From: Capsicum annuum
Taxonomy: Eukaryota; Streptophyta; Magnoliopsida; Solanales; Solanaceae
Assembly: GCF_002878395.1 (NCBI RefSeq)
Contig: NC_061112.1
Span: 41,844,010 to 41,908,009 of the forward strand
Length of the DNA: 64,000 bases
Direction of reading: 5' to 3'
In this document: positions 12,641 to 23,148 of the stretch, in pieces
Layout of the letters: every line of letters begins with the position of its first letter
Numbering within the stretch: position 1 is the first letter of the stretch
The notes under the pieces: generated by a model
What the model was told of the DNA's origin: nothing
The model's input: only the letters and a program-made list of their open reading frames with translations
Database searches by the model: none
Made by a program: the position numbers and the translations under genes

Positions 12641-15625
12641 CTAAATATTAAGACTAGCCTCTAAGACTTACTTCTTCTTCTATACTACGACATTTGAGGC
12701 ATTTGTTGTTACTAGGGAGACGTTAGAACACTTGTGGAACTCTTCCTCGATAGCTGAAACTTAGGATTCCACCTCTTTAACTTCTTGCTTAGCAGCAATC
12801 TTGATGAGTTTTTAACCTCTTCACCTTCTTTCTCACTTTCTCAAGGGATTTGCAAGAAATAGATACTTCTTCATATTTCTCATCCTTTTCCCTCAATCCA
12901 AGCTCAAGATGCTATTTGGTTTTCAAATATGACTCTGACTTTCAATTTTTGTAACGTTATCAGTAAGTGTGGATCGTGCTTGGTCATAGAAAGTTGCAAG
13001 CCCAAAGAAAGACCCTAACAGATTTTACAAAAAGGAAAATATCTGCACCCATTCCGCTCATGTCATTGAGTATGAATTCGACATTATCTTGGATATAAGA
13101 AACATGATCCATAGTAAGGCCTGTGAGTTTAGTATGGATACTAGCCCAGGCTTTCATGATAAATCCCTTTTAAGCTCTGAGACAACTTTCTTGCCATAAA
13201 AATCAGACAAGGTTACCATTGGTCGCTGGGGGAAGTTGATTCTACATGTACTTTGACTTTACCGCGAAGATTAGAAGTGACCTCTTTGGATGAAAAAAGT
13301 AACTCTCTTGAGTCTGGACCTGCTACTAACCCACTACTATCTTGTGGCTTACTTTGGCAAGGATCTTCCAAAATTTGGACATTTCCTAGTTGCACACACA
13401 AAGAAAAACATGATATATGGAATATATATATATATATATATGTATGTATAAGTGTGTGTATGTGTGTGTGTATATATATATATATAAAGGCAATTCATAA
13501 GCTATGAAATAATATGGAGTTACGTCATTACCTTTTCAATGGATGGTGAAGTCCTCGATGAACTATCACTACTATCAAGAATTTCCATATGCAAGTTAGT
13601 ATCACCAGGATTGTCCAAAGATGGTTTCACCTTCTTCCAACAATGATCTCCATGAATACTATCACTCTCATCTTGAGATGGTCATTTGTTATAAGCCTGT
13701 GGAGTCCGTGCAAGCAACTCTTCTTTTTGAGTCTCTATATATAGAGGGCCCTTGACTGTGTATGGAATGACTACTTTAAATTTAAAGATAACATGCTTGA
13801 CCATATCTGGGACCTTCTCACTATGTTCTTGAAGAGTGTCAGTAACAAGACCCACGACATTCACTAAATATTGTAAGTTAGCTTTAAGAAAGTTTCCATG
13901 AACTTTGTCCCACCAAGATTTATACACAGTGGAGGAGTACTTTTGCACATTAAGTGTAGCCATAGGAAAGTTGACTTTGCCATGGATCCATGTGGCACAC
14001 AAATGCGATAAAATATAAGGCCTTCATCAAGTGATGCACTGGAAATATCACTTTCCAAGTTGCGAGGGAGAATTTGATAGAATTCAAACTGACGGGTAAA
14101 TCGATGCGGGCTATATGGCTCCAGGAAGAATGCGTCTCCATACCTCAAAGAGAGAAAGCTAAAACAGAAGCTCATGAAGTAGCTTATCTCTGAATCTGCA
14201 TCTTTATCATTATCTATAAAATAGCAAAGATTAGACTTATTTGGCATGATAGAAGTCCAATAAATGTTATCTCCCCGATGGATACACTTAATGGCATGCT
14301 CTTAATCAAAATATCTTACAGCACCTTCTCCAGAACATACTTCCATTAATGAAGTGGATGACTAACTAGGAAGAAAATAATGTCTTGAACTAGTAAGCAA
14401 GCCAACCATACACTTATAGATTGGAAAGGATACTTTGATGTAATCAAGTTGCAAATATTTGATAATCTTGTTTAAACCATTATAAATTCTTGACTAACAG
14501 GAACAACAAGACTAAAAGTTTGATTATTGGCCATCATAACTGCAATTCTAAAAGTTCCCAAAAAAATGAAATTCCTATCCTTAGAAGAAAACACAAAGGT
14601 GCACAACCAACATGAGAAAATGCTACCAAATATGTATCAGTCCTATGTTCATACCTTATTCCAAGTTTGGAAAATATCGCATCATCTGTGTTTGACCACT
14701 TTGCTACTTTAAGAATAGTCCTAGCTGGGTTATGTGTTGACTTCAAGCGAATAAATTTTTTGTCCTTCCTCAATGGAGCTGGCTCATATCTCAAGACTCT
14801 TTTACGCTAAAACTTTATCCACTTGCTGAGATTAACTCTTGGATTATGATACTCTTTTTTTTAAAGATGTTGGAACATTACAAATAAGAATCCACAAGTA
14901 TGAGGAATGAATCTCTCATTATTTTCAGTAACATCGATGAGCTCTTTGAATCTAGACACTACTTCTTCATAAGGAAGACCTCTAATGGGTAGGCCCCCAA
15001 TTTCATGCAAATCCTAAATGGATATGGACAACTTTCCAACTGATGTCAGAAACGTCTTTGTCTTTGAACACCAAGCTTCAAGAAAGGCTTGCAATATGTT
15101 TGAACTTCAATCATAGGTAAACAGAAAAGCGTAAACGACATAATATACTTTTGTTACCTTCAAAGTTTGTTGACTTCTAACCAATATGTCTTCAACCCAT
15201 ACTCAGTATCTTTGAGTATGATGAAATTCACCGTCAATCTCTATGGCACTACCCCAACGTATATTGCCTTGGAGTATTCGATGCCCTAAGCAAGTTAGGG
15301 TGCTAGCAATATTCAATTAATGTTGGTTTAGAGTTTGAAGAGACCATACTTTAAGGAATCGGTTAGAACCAATGTCATGTTCTGAAGTCCAGTTCAACAT
15401 ATGGAGGGAATTTCTCAAGGATGGCAATGCAACCACATGCCTACTGATCATTGGAGCATGAGTCAGTAGCTTAGATAAAATTGTACCATCATCAACCTCG
15501 ATGAGGAGATATTTATTTTTGGAGGATGGAGAGATATAATCCTTAAAGTGAACCATTGCTACAATCTGCATGAATGGAAGAAGTTTAGTTAAATATAAAG
15601 TTAAAGTTTGGTCAAATACCTGCAC
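12640..15625 (-). pseudogene. Plant mobile domain (PMD, aminotransferase-like) gene, disrupted
   Basis: Reading right to left, pieces of a PMD protein (MAIN/MAIL family) follow in order. 15,625-15,317 is an N-terminal piece. About 15,100-14,870 reads Glu-Ala-Trp-Cys, then a Leu-His-Glu-Ile-Gly-Gly stretch. 14,794-14,534 and a shifted frame next to it give the Trp-Leu-Cys-Thr-Phe-Val-Phe segment. 14,247-13,864 has Tyr-Gly-Asp-Ala-Phe-Phe-Leu-Glu-Pro-Tyr-Ser-Pro-His-Arg-Phe, and 14,002-13,682 has Ser-Trp-Trp-Asp-Lys-Val-His-Gly. The distal part to about 12,640 is Lys/Glu-rich and resembles the coiled-coil tail of such proteins. Several frameshifts and stops separate the pieces, so it is a pseudogene. 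PMD proteins act in gene and transposon silencing, and some clades are carried by transposons; whether this is a host or element copy is open. Confidence 0.65.
13421..13489. repeat. Compound microsatellite (AT)n/(TG)n
   Basis: Runs of alternating AT, then TG and GTGTAT, then AT again lie within the tail of the PMD pseudogene. Confidence 0.9.
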
Positions 15626-15703
15626 AAATGGTTGCTGACAGAAACTCCCTTTATGTTGTGGGATTATTCAATAACAAATGGCCACGTATGCTAGAACCAA
15701 TGT

Positions 15704-16035
15704 CACCATCTTGAAGCTAAATTAGTCAGCCTTAAGGTGTACGAAGACAAAATTAAACTCTCGTACCCTAAGTGGATTGTTGCATAATCACCATCTTGGA
15801 GTCAAATTTATCGATCTTAAGGTATACACATGCGAAGTTAAACTCTCCCACCGTTTGTTGCATAATCACCATTTTGAAGACAAATTGATCGGTTAAGACG
15901 TACGGAGACAAAGTTAAACTCTTGCACCCTAAATTGATTGTTGCATAGTGACTTTATTGAAACCAAATTGATTGATCTGAAGGTGTACGGAGACAAATTT
16001 AAACTCTTACCCCTTTAAGTCGATTATTGCATGAT
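15704..16035. repeat. Four-copy degenerate tandem repeat, about 83-bp unit
   Basis: Four units start near 15,704, 15,789, 15,867 and 15,950. Each begins with a CACCATYTTGAAG-like word, has an ACGGAGACAAAGTTAAACTC-like core and ends GATTGTTGCATAAT. Copies differ by substitutions and small indels. The array lies just 5' of the PMD pseudogene as read on the minus strand. Confidence 0.8.
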
Positions 16036-17422
16036 AAAAAACAGAAGGAAAAAAGAAAAGAAACAAAACAAAAATGTGGAAATAAAATATTACCTAGATA
16101 GGTAGATGTTAATTATGAAAGATCAATAAAAGTTACTCTCTTAATTTATTGTACTCACTGGAAGACAAAGTTATTAAAATATGTGATTCCAAAAAAAGTG
16201 ATTCTGAAAAGAATCTAATAAATAAGAAAAAAAGTGATTGAATGAATCACTTATCGTTGGCGACCACTACACAACATGATATCTTCAGCCCAGACCAATA
16301 CAAAATTACTGCAGTGGATTGTGAATTTCAATAGTCCATCACATGTATTTTCTCATATATAATAAGAGGGAGTTGGGAGCTAAGCAAGGACCACACTGTC
16401 AACATGCCTGCTTAATCAAGGGGTATTTTCGTCATTTTGGTTATATAATTATTTGTAGCTAACCACGTTTTCCATCCTGCATATTCATCATCTTTCTTCT
16501 TTAACTGTGTTTCCAACTTTCCCTAAACAACATACTGATGGTCATTTAACATGCTAGCATCAGCGACGTTTTCTATTGAAAAATCACATAAATTGAATTG
16601 CAACATTCCAGGTGCGGGAATTTAGCAGTATCAACTTCAACAATCTTGAATGTTCTTAAAATTCCCGATCAATGATTTGTTGAATCAATCGAACTCTTCT
16701 TCATAATCGAGAATTTACTTTACAAAATCTAACAAATAATATTTTAATTCTCGAATCAAAATTTATCTTCATCATCTTTAAGTCCAAAATCAGATCTACA
16801 AAAAGTTGAAAATAAACAAATTTTGCCAATAGAGATCAACAAATTTAAAGAAAACAAATTTTGATAGGACAGACAAAACAAGCAACAGAGTGGAAGTAAG
16901 CAAAGTTGTAAATGAGAGCACGGAGAAGTTTCATTTACAATGCGGATGAGGTTAATGAAGATTAACCGAAAATGGAGAGAGTTGGGTTGGACAGTAGGAG
17001 AAGAGCAGAGAGTAGTTAGTTATACCCACCGCCTCATTTTACCCTTTTTTACTGTTACAGAATACTCTAGAAGCATTGATGCTTAGCTTAAATTTTGTTT
17101 TGGAGTTGGGTCTTGCCCTTACTGATTTAAAAAGTCATTGTATTTTATTTATCTATTATTTAAAATTTCATCACAATTTATTATTATTATTTAAATAATA
17201 GTAATATGTTTAGCTGTTAGCCTCAAAATTTTCTTAATCCACTAAATGGCAGTATTTGATTTCTAATATTAGTACTCCTTTGTTGATTTGTTACGGAGCT
17301 TAAAAAATAAGAGTTTAAAAGTTTGAAGCAGCAAATTAAAGATATATAAAATACATTTAAATATTTTTTAATCTTATGAATTTAGATATATCGCCTAAAA
17401 AATTAACGTTAGAATTTATTAG
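16036..17422. other. Non-coding stretch 5' of the PMD pseudogene
   Basis: No coding domain is visible. The part at 16,330-17,040 could be the former 5' flank of the PMD gene on the minus strand. CCACCGCCTCATTTTAC at 17,026-17,042 has a near-complement at 18,728-18,743, on the far side of the next element. Confidence 0.4.
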
Positions 17423-18707
17423 GTCCGTGCAAAGCACGGGCAATATAAGAGAAAGTTGGGCGGCTGAAGCAGCTCTTCGTCGACATATCTGCTTCAGCTG
17501 CTTGCTTCGTAATTTTACTATATTACTCCTAATTAATTATTATAAGTTATTTATATATTAAAAAATAATAATATTTAATAAAAAATTAAACTAGACATTT
17601 ATGACATGTCTACGTCAGGCGCTTTAATCATAATTTTACTAAATACTACCCTAATTAATTATTATAAGTTATCAAAATATTAAAAAATATATATTTAATA
17701 AAAAAAGGTAACATAGATATAAAATGATAAGTTAACTCTTGATATTTTAAATTAAATTCACGTCTTATATGAGGTCCACTTAATTTTTTTTCATAAAGTA
17801 TTTTTTATAGTAATTTTGTGATATCAATTCTAATTAGTTATTGTGAGTCATTTAAGACATTTGATTTGCTGCTTCAATCGTGATTTTACTATATCACCTC
17901 TATTTAATTATTATGGTCTAAGCATTATGTCACTTAAATTGGAATATAATGAAAAGTTTATAAATCACAATCATTAAAATCTTAGATTATTAAAAAATGT
18001 AATTGACTATCAATGCCACAAAATTTTAAACAGGGAGAGTAACATAAATTATTTAAAAATTACAAAAAATTATTATAAATTACAATGGTTAATAGCTTAA
18101 AATATCTAAAAAAAAATTAATCCATTATATATTTAAAAAAAATACGTACAAAGTATTATAAATCACAATAATTAACAACTTAAAAAATTTAAAAGCTATA
18201 AAATATTTGATTGACTTTTTAAATTATATCAATGCCACTTAAATTGGAATAAAAGAAAAATATTATAAATCACAATAATTATAAACTTAAATTATTTTTA
18301 AAATATAATTGACTATCAACGCTATAAAAGTTTGAAAAAAGAGAGTAACATATATTATTTAAAAATTAAAAAAAATAATTATAAGTTACAGTAGTTAACA
18401 GCTTAACATATCTAAAAATATATTAAAAGTATGATTGATTATCTAAATTTTATTTATATCGCATAAATTGAGACAAAAAAATAACATGTACTGAACCTGT
18501 GTTATCTAAAAAATAGTAATATAGATCCATCAAATTTTATTTTTCACTCTTTTTAGTAATTTATATATTTATAGTGTTTAATTCTGATTATGAATTAAAC
18601 TTTTTAAATATACTTATATATATTTAAATAATAAATAATAATTATTAATATAATTATTATTATAATATTAATTTAGAATAAATATTGGGCTCGTGCTTTG
18701 CACGGCC
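17423..18707. mobile_element. AT-rich element with outward-facing hairpin ends (Helitron-like termini in inverted arrangement)
   Basis: Both ends carry a GC hairpin in an AT-rich body: CCGTGC-AAA-GCACGG at 17,425-17,439 and CGTGC-TTT-GCACG at 18,692-18,704. With neighbouring bases they form inverted repeats of about 25 bp. Each hairpin is followed on its outer side by a CTRR word before T, as at Helitron 3' ends: CTAA on the minus strand at 17,422-17,419 (only 2 nt from the stem) and CTGG at 18,716-18,719 (10 nt away). Inside, a segment of about 305 bp beginning at 17,931 is repeated from 18,236. No coding region is present. It may be two head-to-head Helitron derivatives or a foldback element. 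Confidence 0.5.
17931..18540. repeat. Tandem duplication, about 305-bp period
   Basis: CACTTAAATTGGAATA recurs 305 bp apart, and the following words (ATTGACTATCAA, GAGAGTAACATA, CAGCTTAACATATC-like) recur in the same order. Copies are diverged and AT-rich. Confidence 0.65.
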
Positions 18708-18939
18708 TTTTCTCACTGGTATAGAGAGTAAAAGAGGCGGTGGTTGCGTCACAATTCAAGTCAAATAAGGCAAGGTCTTGAGGCGGAAGTGGGTTCCCTA
18801 AGCCAATGAAAATAGGGAGAACGTATCCTAGGCCTAAATAAAGAAAAATATGGAATCCAAAAATTTTTCATGTTGCTTCCAAAAAATAATAAATAAAGAA
18901 ACAAAGGGCTGCTCATGATCATGCATCAGCATTGAATGC

Positions 18940-19934
18940 TATAAAGGACAAATTCCTAATGATGGAATCTCACGCGAGCCTAAAGAAAAAAATATTTGAT
19001 ATTTCTACAAATAGAAATATTTAATTCAGTTCACCATATTTTCATTTGATATTACATAAAGAGATCTATGATTTTCTTCATACTAATATTATTGCAATTA
19101 AGACATCAAGAGAGATACTTCAAGTCTAGACTTTAAAGAATTAAATACTTCATCAAGTCTTGAAATGGGGTATTTGTGATCATATAAATTTTAATTGTAT
19201 TAGTCTAAATAAATATTATGAATTGATATAATTAAATTAATTATTTAAGTTTAAACAAATATCAATTGAATTAAAATCCAATTTTTGTTGGATTAATCTA
19301 TTAATTTGAGTTACAAATGATGAGTTCATTTTGCTAAGTCTAAGATGATCACACATTTCAGAGTCCCAATTTGGTATCATGTGGTAAATGATGTGGCATG
19401 CCAAGTCAATTGAAGGAGCCAATAGGATCATGATATGTATCAAAATGATGCAACAAGCCTAATGAAATCAAAGTCCATAAAAATGCGTCATGTCACTTAA
19501 ATCTGATTGGTCGAAAGAAATTCGTATTCACCATCACTCTTTACTTCCTGCAACTATAAATAAGGGTCTCATAATTCAAAAAAAGGACCAACAAAAAGCA
19601 AGAGAGAGGTCGTGGATCAAACGCTGCAGATTTCTCTACAAATTCAAGCATTCAAGATCAGATCATCAAGATTCAAGATAAAGACTACAAAATTCAAGAA
19701 TAATCCCAAAAACTCTTGAATCCAAGTACAAGTCAAGTTCAAATCCATCAAATTCACAAATCGAGTTTAAATTCAAGATTAAGCGCGAAACTCTTGAATT
19801 TATATTTGAAAAGGTGAATCAGAGGATTCATAGAGATTGTAATACTCATATATTAAAATTAATAAAATAATTATTACAATATATTTCTTGTCTCAATTAT
19901 TAATTATTTCGTCTCAAAATTCTATTGTTTAACA
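18940..19934 (+). repeat. Probable degraded solo LTR
   Basis: The layout fits the U3-R-U5 order of an LTR: an AT-rich 5' part, a TATAAATAAGGG box at 19,556, then a leader rich in TTCAAG words and an end in TTTAACA at 19,934. I recall similar Solanaceae LTRs, but no second copy or target duplication is visible, so the left limit is approximate. The 63-codon frame at 19,490-19,681 covers the promoter and leader and is not a gene. Confidence 0.4.
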
Positions 19935-19949
19935 ATACCCTTTCCATGG

Positions 19950-21140
19950 ACATCCCTCTAGAGATCATACACCACATAATTAATTATTTCTTTTTCTTTC
20001 CTAACTTTCGGATTCATAAGAGGTTAAGTAGTAATAGGATCTTTTCTAGTGCCACTAGTTATCACTCCCTAGCCAACAAGAGAAGAAAGGATACTGACGG
20101 TGAGAGGAAAAACTTTTATTGGATCAGAAAAATCCATACTCCAAATAAAATCAACTTCTTTCCTTGGCTTTTTGACATATCAGGCTCCCAACCAACTTTA
20201 CTCACTCTAATATGGGGATAAACATCAAACCTATATGCTTAATTTTTGACTCCCACAATGAGGACATCACCCATATATTCTTTGAGTGCCCTTGTACTCA
20301 TGTTTTTTGAAGGGACCTCTTCAATAAACCTAGCGACCCCTCTCAAGGCTTACCCTATCTACCCTCCCACCTTTCAATTGGAGCTCAATTTGGAAAATCA
20401 TCTAGAATAGAGATTATGATAGGCTCCTACTTCGAAAAGAACTCCTCCCTTACTACTTGTTGACCATTTGGAAGTACAGAAAGTTCAATGTTTTTAACCA
20501 CAAGACCCAAAGAAGGGTCGTCCTCATACTTATGCTAAAGTAATTGAGTTCAACTAACTCAGTAACAAGAGAACCAACACAAGCCATAAGATATCTCTTA
20601 ATGTGAAATGGAATCCTCCTCAAAGATGTAACTACAAGTTGAATATTAATGGTTCTTGCCTTGGAAACTCTGAAAAGGGAATAATTGGTGGAGTTATCAC
20701 AATGGGAACTGGGTCTTGGGCTTTAGAAAAAGCTATCCCAATGATACCAATAACCAAATGGAGCTCTTAATGAGGGGCTTAAAATTGTTGAAAACCATAA
20801 CTTTCTCCCCATAGAGATTAGTATTGATTCTCAAGAGATTTTAATGATGTTAAAGGAGGGAAATCTTCTCTATAATGATTTTATTGATGATTGCATGTTA
20901 AGGCTAAGAAAGATGGGAGGACTAGTGGTGCACCATAACTATAGGGAGCATAAAAGGGTAGTAGATTGCTAGCTAAACATGGAGCAACATCGACATTTTT
21001 TAATGAAACACAAGTTTTTATAGTTCTTCCAGTGCATGATCGTGAAGCAGTTTGGGCAGACTTATTAGGAATTAATTTTGAAAAATATCTAATGATCCAC
21101 AAGTGGGACAAAACCACTGTTTGTTTGCTATTAACCTAAA
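19950..21140 (+). pseudogene. LINE remnant: RT zinc-binding region and RNase H
   Basis: The stretch at about 20,030-20,300 encodes pieces of the zinc-binding region that follows reverse transcriptase in plant L1-type LINEs. It includes Trp-Ile-Arg-Lys-Ile-His-Thr-Pro-Asn-Lys and, in a second frame, His-Asn-Glu-Asp-Ile-Thr-His-Ile-Phe-Phe-Glu-Cys-Pro. From about 20,610 an RNase H-like segment follows, with Lys-Trp-Asn-Pro-Pro and Asn-Gly-Ser-Cys-Leu-Gly-Asn, continuing to about 20,960 with stops and shifts. No reverse transcriptase core precedes it, so this is a 5'-truncated copy or an isolated domain pair. A 3' poly(A) is not evident. Confidence 0.6.
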
Positions 21141-21344
21141 CTAATTGGAGTTAAAGTTTGTATGTACACTTTAATTTTATTTATCTATGCATCCAGTTAA
21201 CAGACAAAAAACAAAGTATCCATAAATTTCTTTTGAAGAAAGAGTTATTATACCATTTAATGGACCCGATCAATCAACTAATAAAAAAACCATTTTGTTT
21301 CTATTTTTGGTGTTGAGGATAGATTATTCTTCTATATTATTTTG

Positions 21345-21345
<1 letters not shown>

Positions 21346-21378
<33 letters not shown>
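21346..21378 (+). repeat. Homopolymer of 33 guanines
   Basis: An uninterrupted run of 33 G stands in AT-rich DNA. It could form G-quadruplexes, and its true length is uncertain because such runs are error-prone in sequencing. Confidence 0.9.
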
Positions 21379-21379
<1 letters not shown>

Positions 21380-22000
21380 AATGGTCCTATGTTATTTTAC
21401 GAATATGCTGAATTTGAGATATAACAAGATCTAATTATTTAGAAAGTGCAAGATCTAATTATTTAGAAAGTCAATTGGAAGTAGAATTGTCCTGTTAGTA
21501 CATCCCATAAAATTTACAATAAATGAAATCCAACCAATGATAAAATTTCTTTTTGAAACAAATATATTCACGTCTTTCCTTAAGAAATGAGCTTACGCCA
21601 AATTGTAAAATGGATAGAAGGAGCATTACCACTTAACTCTCCACAACCACAAATTTATGTTTAAGTTTTTATATAATTTCCTTCATCTTATATCACATTT
21701 TTTCTTTTCAAAATATAAATTATTAATTCACCCCTTAAAATTTTTTGAGAATTTTACAGACAAGTTGAACACTTTCAAAAAAATTAACTACAAGTAATAT
21801 AGAAAAAAATTTAATTAATACTTTTTAGATTTAATAAGGTGAACAACTAATATGAAAAAACTATTTTTGTTAAGATGACCTACTAATATGCGACAGGGAT
21901 CACAAATTATTCTTCATTTCAATATTCATCACGGATATTCCTTCCAAACAAATATAAAGCATGCATTGATATGGTTTATTTTAGTAAATTTAATAATTAA
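21379..22000. other. AT-rich non-coding stretch with a short direct repeat
   Basis: Nothing coding is seen. CAAGATCTAATTATTTAGAA is repeated 24 bp apart at 21,425 and 21,449. Confidence 0.6.
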
Positions 22001-22030
22001 CTAGTAAATTTATCCGTTCTTCACATGGCG
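22001..22030 (-). mobile_element. Decayed Helitron 3' terminus (minus orientation)
   Basis: Read on the minus strand, this is a hairpin, nine AT-rich bases and CTAG, with T next. It aligns without gaps to the terminus at 33,422-33,449: the loop TTC is identical, and the stem changes are mostly C-to-T or G-to-A. The element body would extend to the right of 22,030; its 5' end is not identified. Confidence 0.5.
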
Positions 22031-22561
22031 ATAAGAAAATCAAAATATAGCCTTTTAACAACTTGGGTAAAACTTGTAGAGGGACAGGAATATATAAAAC
22101 TCTTTGTTAGACAATTTTGCCATGCCTCATCTTCCGCCATAAATTTTGTTAAAAGTCAATATTCATTAATTGATAAATCTCTTAGATAACTTGTAAAAGG
22201 TACATTAACAATAAGACATTCATGTTTAGCTTGTACTTTTAATGATTAGTGATATAACTTAAAATCTCATTCACTTGAAAATAAAACTTCAAATATAAAA
22301 CCGTAACTTCACCTAAATGAAATGACTCCTCCATCTCACTAACAAAAAGATGAAATTTAACAATGCAAAATTAATAGAAGCATTGATAGGCAAAAAAAGC
22401 TACCAAAATCTTTTAAAAAATTTTTTTTAAAAAAATTGATTTATGCACTTTATACTAAAAAATCTTGAAAGTTAGGTACCGTTGATATTATATTGCTATT
22501 TAAGAAGCGAAAACACTCTAAAAACTTGAGAAAATGAAATTTTAAAAATAAGTACTACACT

Positions 22562-22686
22562 ACAGGTTAGGGGTCTATTAGAAAAAGTCTCTCTACTTCA
22601 TCTGAGGTAGTGGGATGGACTATGTGCACTTTACCCTCCCCACGCCCCACTTGATGGAAATACACTAGGTATGTTGTTTTTTGTTG
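22562..22686 (+). mobile_element. TS-type SINE with 13-bp target duplication
   Basis: The 3' part of a Solanaceae tRNA-derived SINE is recognisable: GGGTCTATTAG near the start, TTTACCCTCCCCACGCCCCA, and the tail TATGTTGTTTTTTGTTG. The direct repeat TAAGTACTACACT flanks it at 22,549-22,561 and 22,687-22,699. At 125 bp it is probably 5'-truncated. Confidence 0.8.
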
Positions 22687-23031
22687 TAAGTACTACACTG
22701 TAGAAAGCTTTAAGAAATTCTTGCTTTAATCACTATTTCCTTCTCCACCATTTCAACCGCCCTACTTGTTTGGCGTCAATTCAAAGACAACCAAGCTTCT
22801 CGAATTTTTTCAACAGAACAGCAACACTCAAATTGACATTGTTGATGGATGGTTCTTGAAAAGCAAATTAGTTTGGATATAATTATTTGTATAGAGAGTA
22901 CTTAGAGATGCCAAAAGTCCAACCTGAATTCAAGTAGTAGTCAAGAGTTTTTAACAAACAAACAACGACCAACAAACATCTTTCCTTAGTACTATTATCA
23001 ATATGGATCTATTTGCGAGTAACTAAATAAA

Positions 23032-23148
23032 GAACAACAACAACAACATATTCAGTACACTCTCACACAATGGAGTTTGAGAAGGGTATAGTGTACGCAA
23101 AACTTACCGCTACCTTAGAGGAAGAGAGAGTGTCTCTGCTAGACCCTA
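23032..23148 (-). mobile_element. TS-type SINE, minus orientation
   Basis: On the minus strand it begins TAGGGTCTAGCAGAGACA and ends with a GTT repeat tail (AACAACAACAACAACATA on the plus strand at 23,032). It is of the same family as the copy at 22,562. No clear target duplication was found. Confidence 0.75.

Noticed and set aside
13253..13507. 84-codon frame ending in Ile-Tyr repeats
   Set aside because: It runs into the AT/TG microsatellite and is antisense to the PMD pseudogene tail.
15704..16035. Regularly spaced repeats that might suggest a CRISPR array
   Set aside because: The units are diverged head-to-tail tandem copies without unique spacers, and the DNA is from a plant nucleus.
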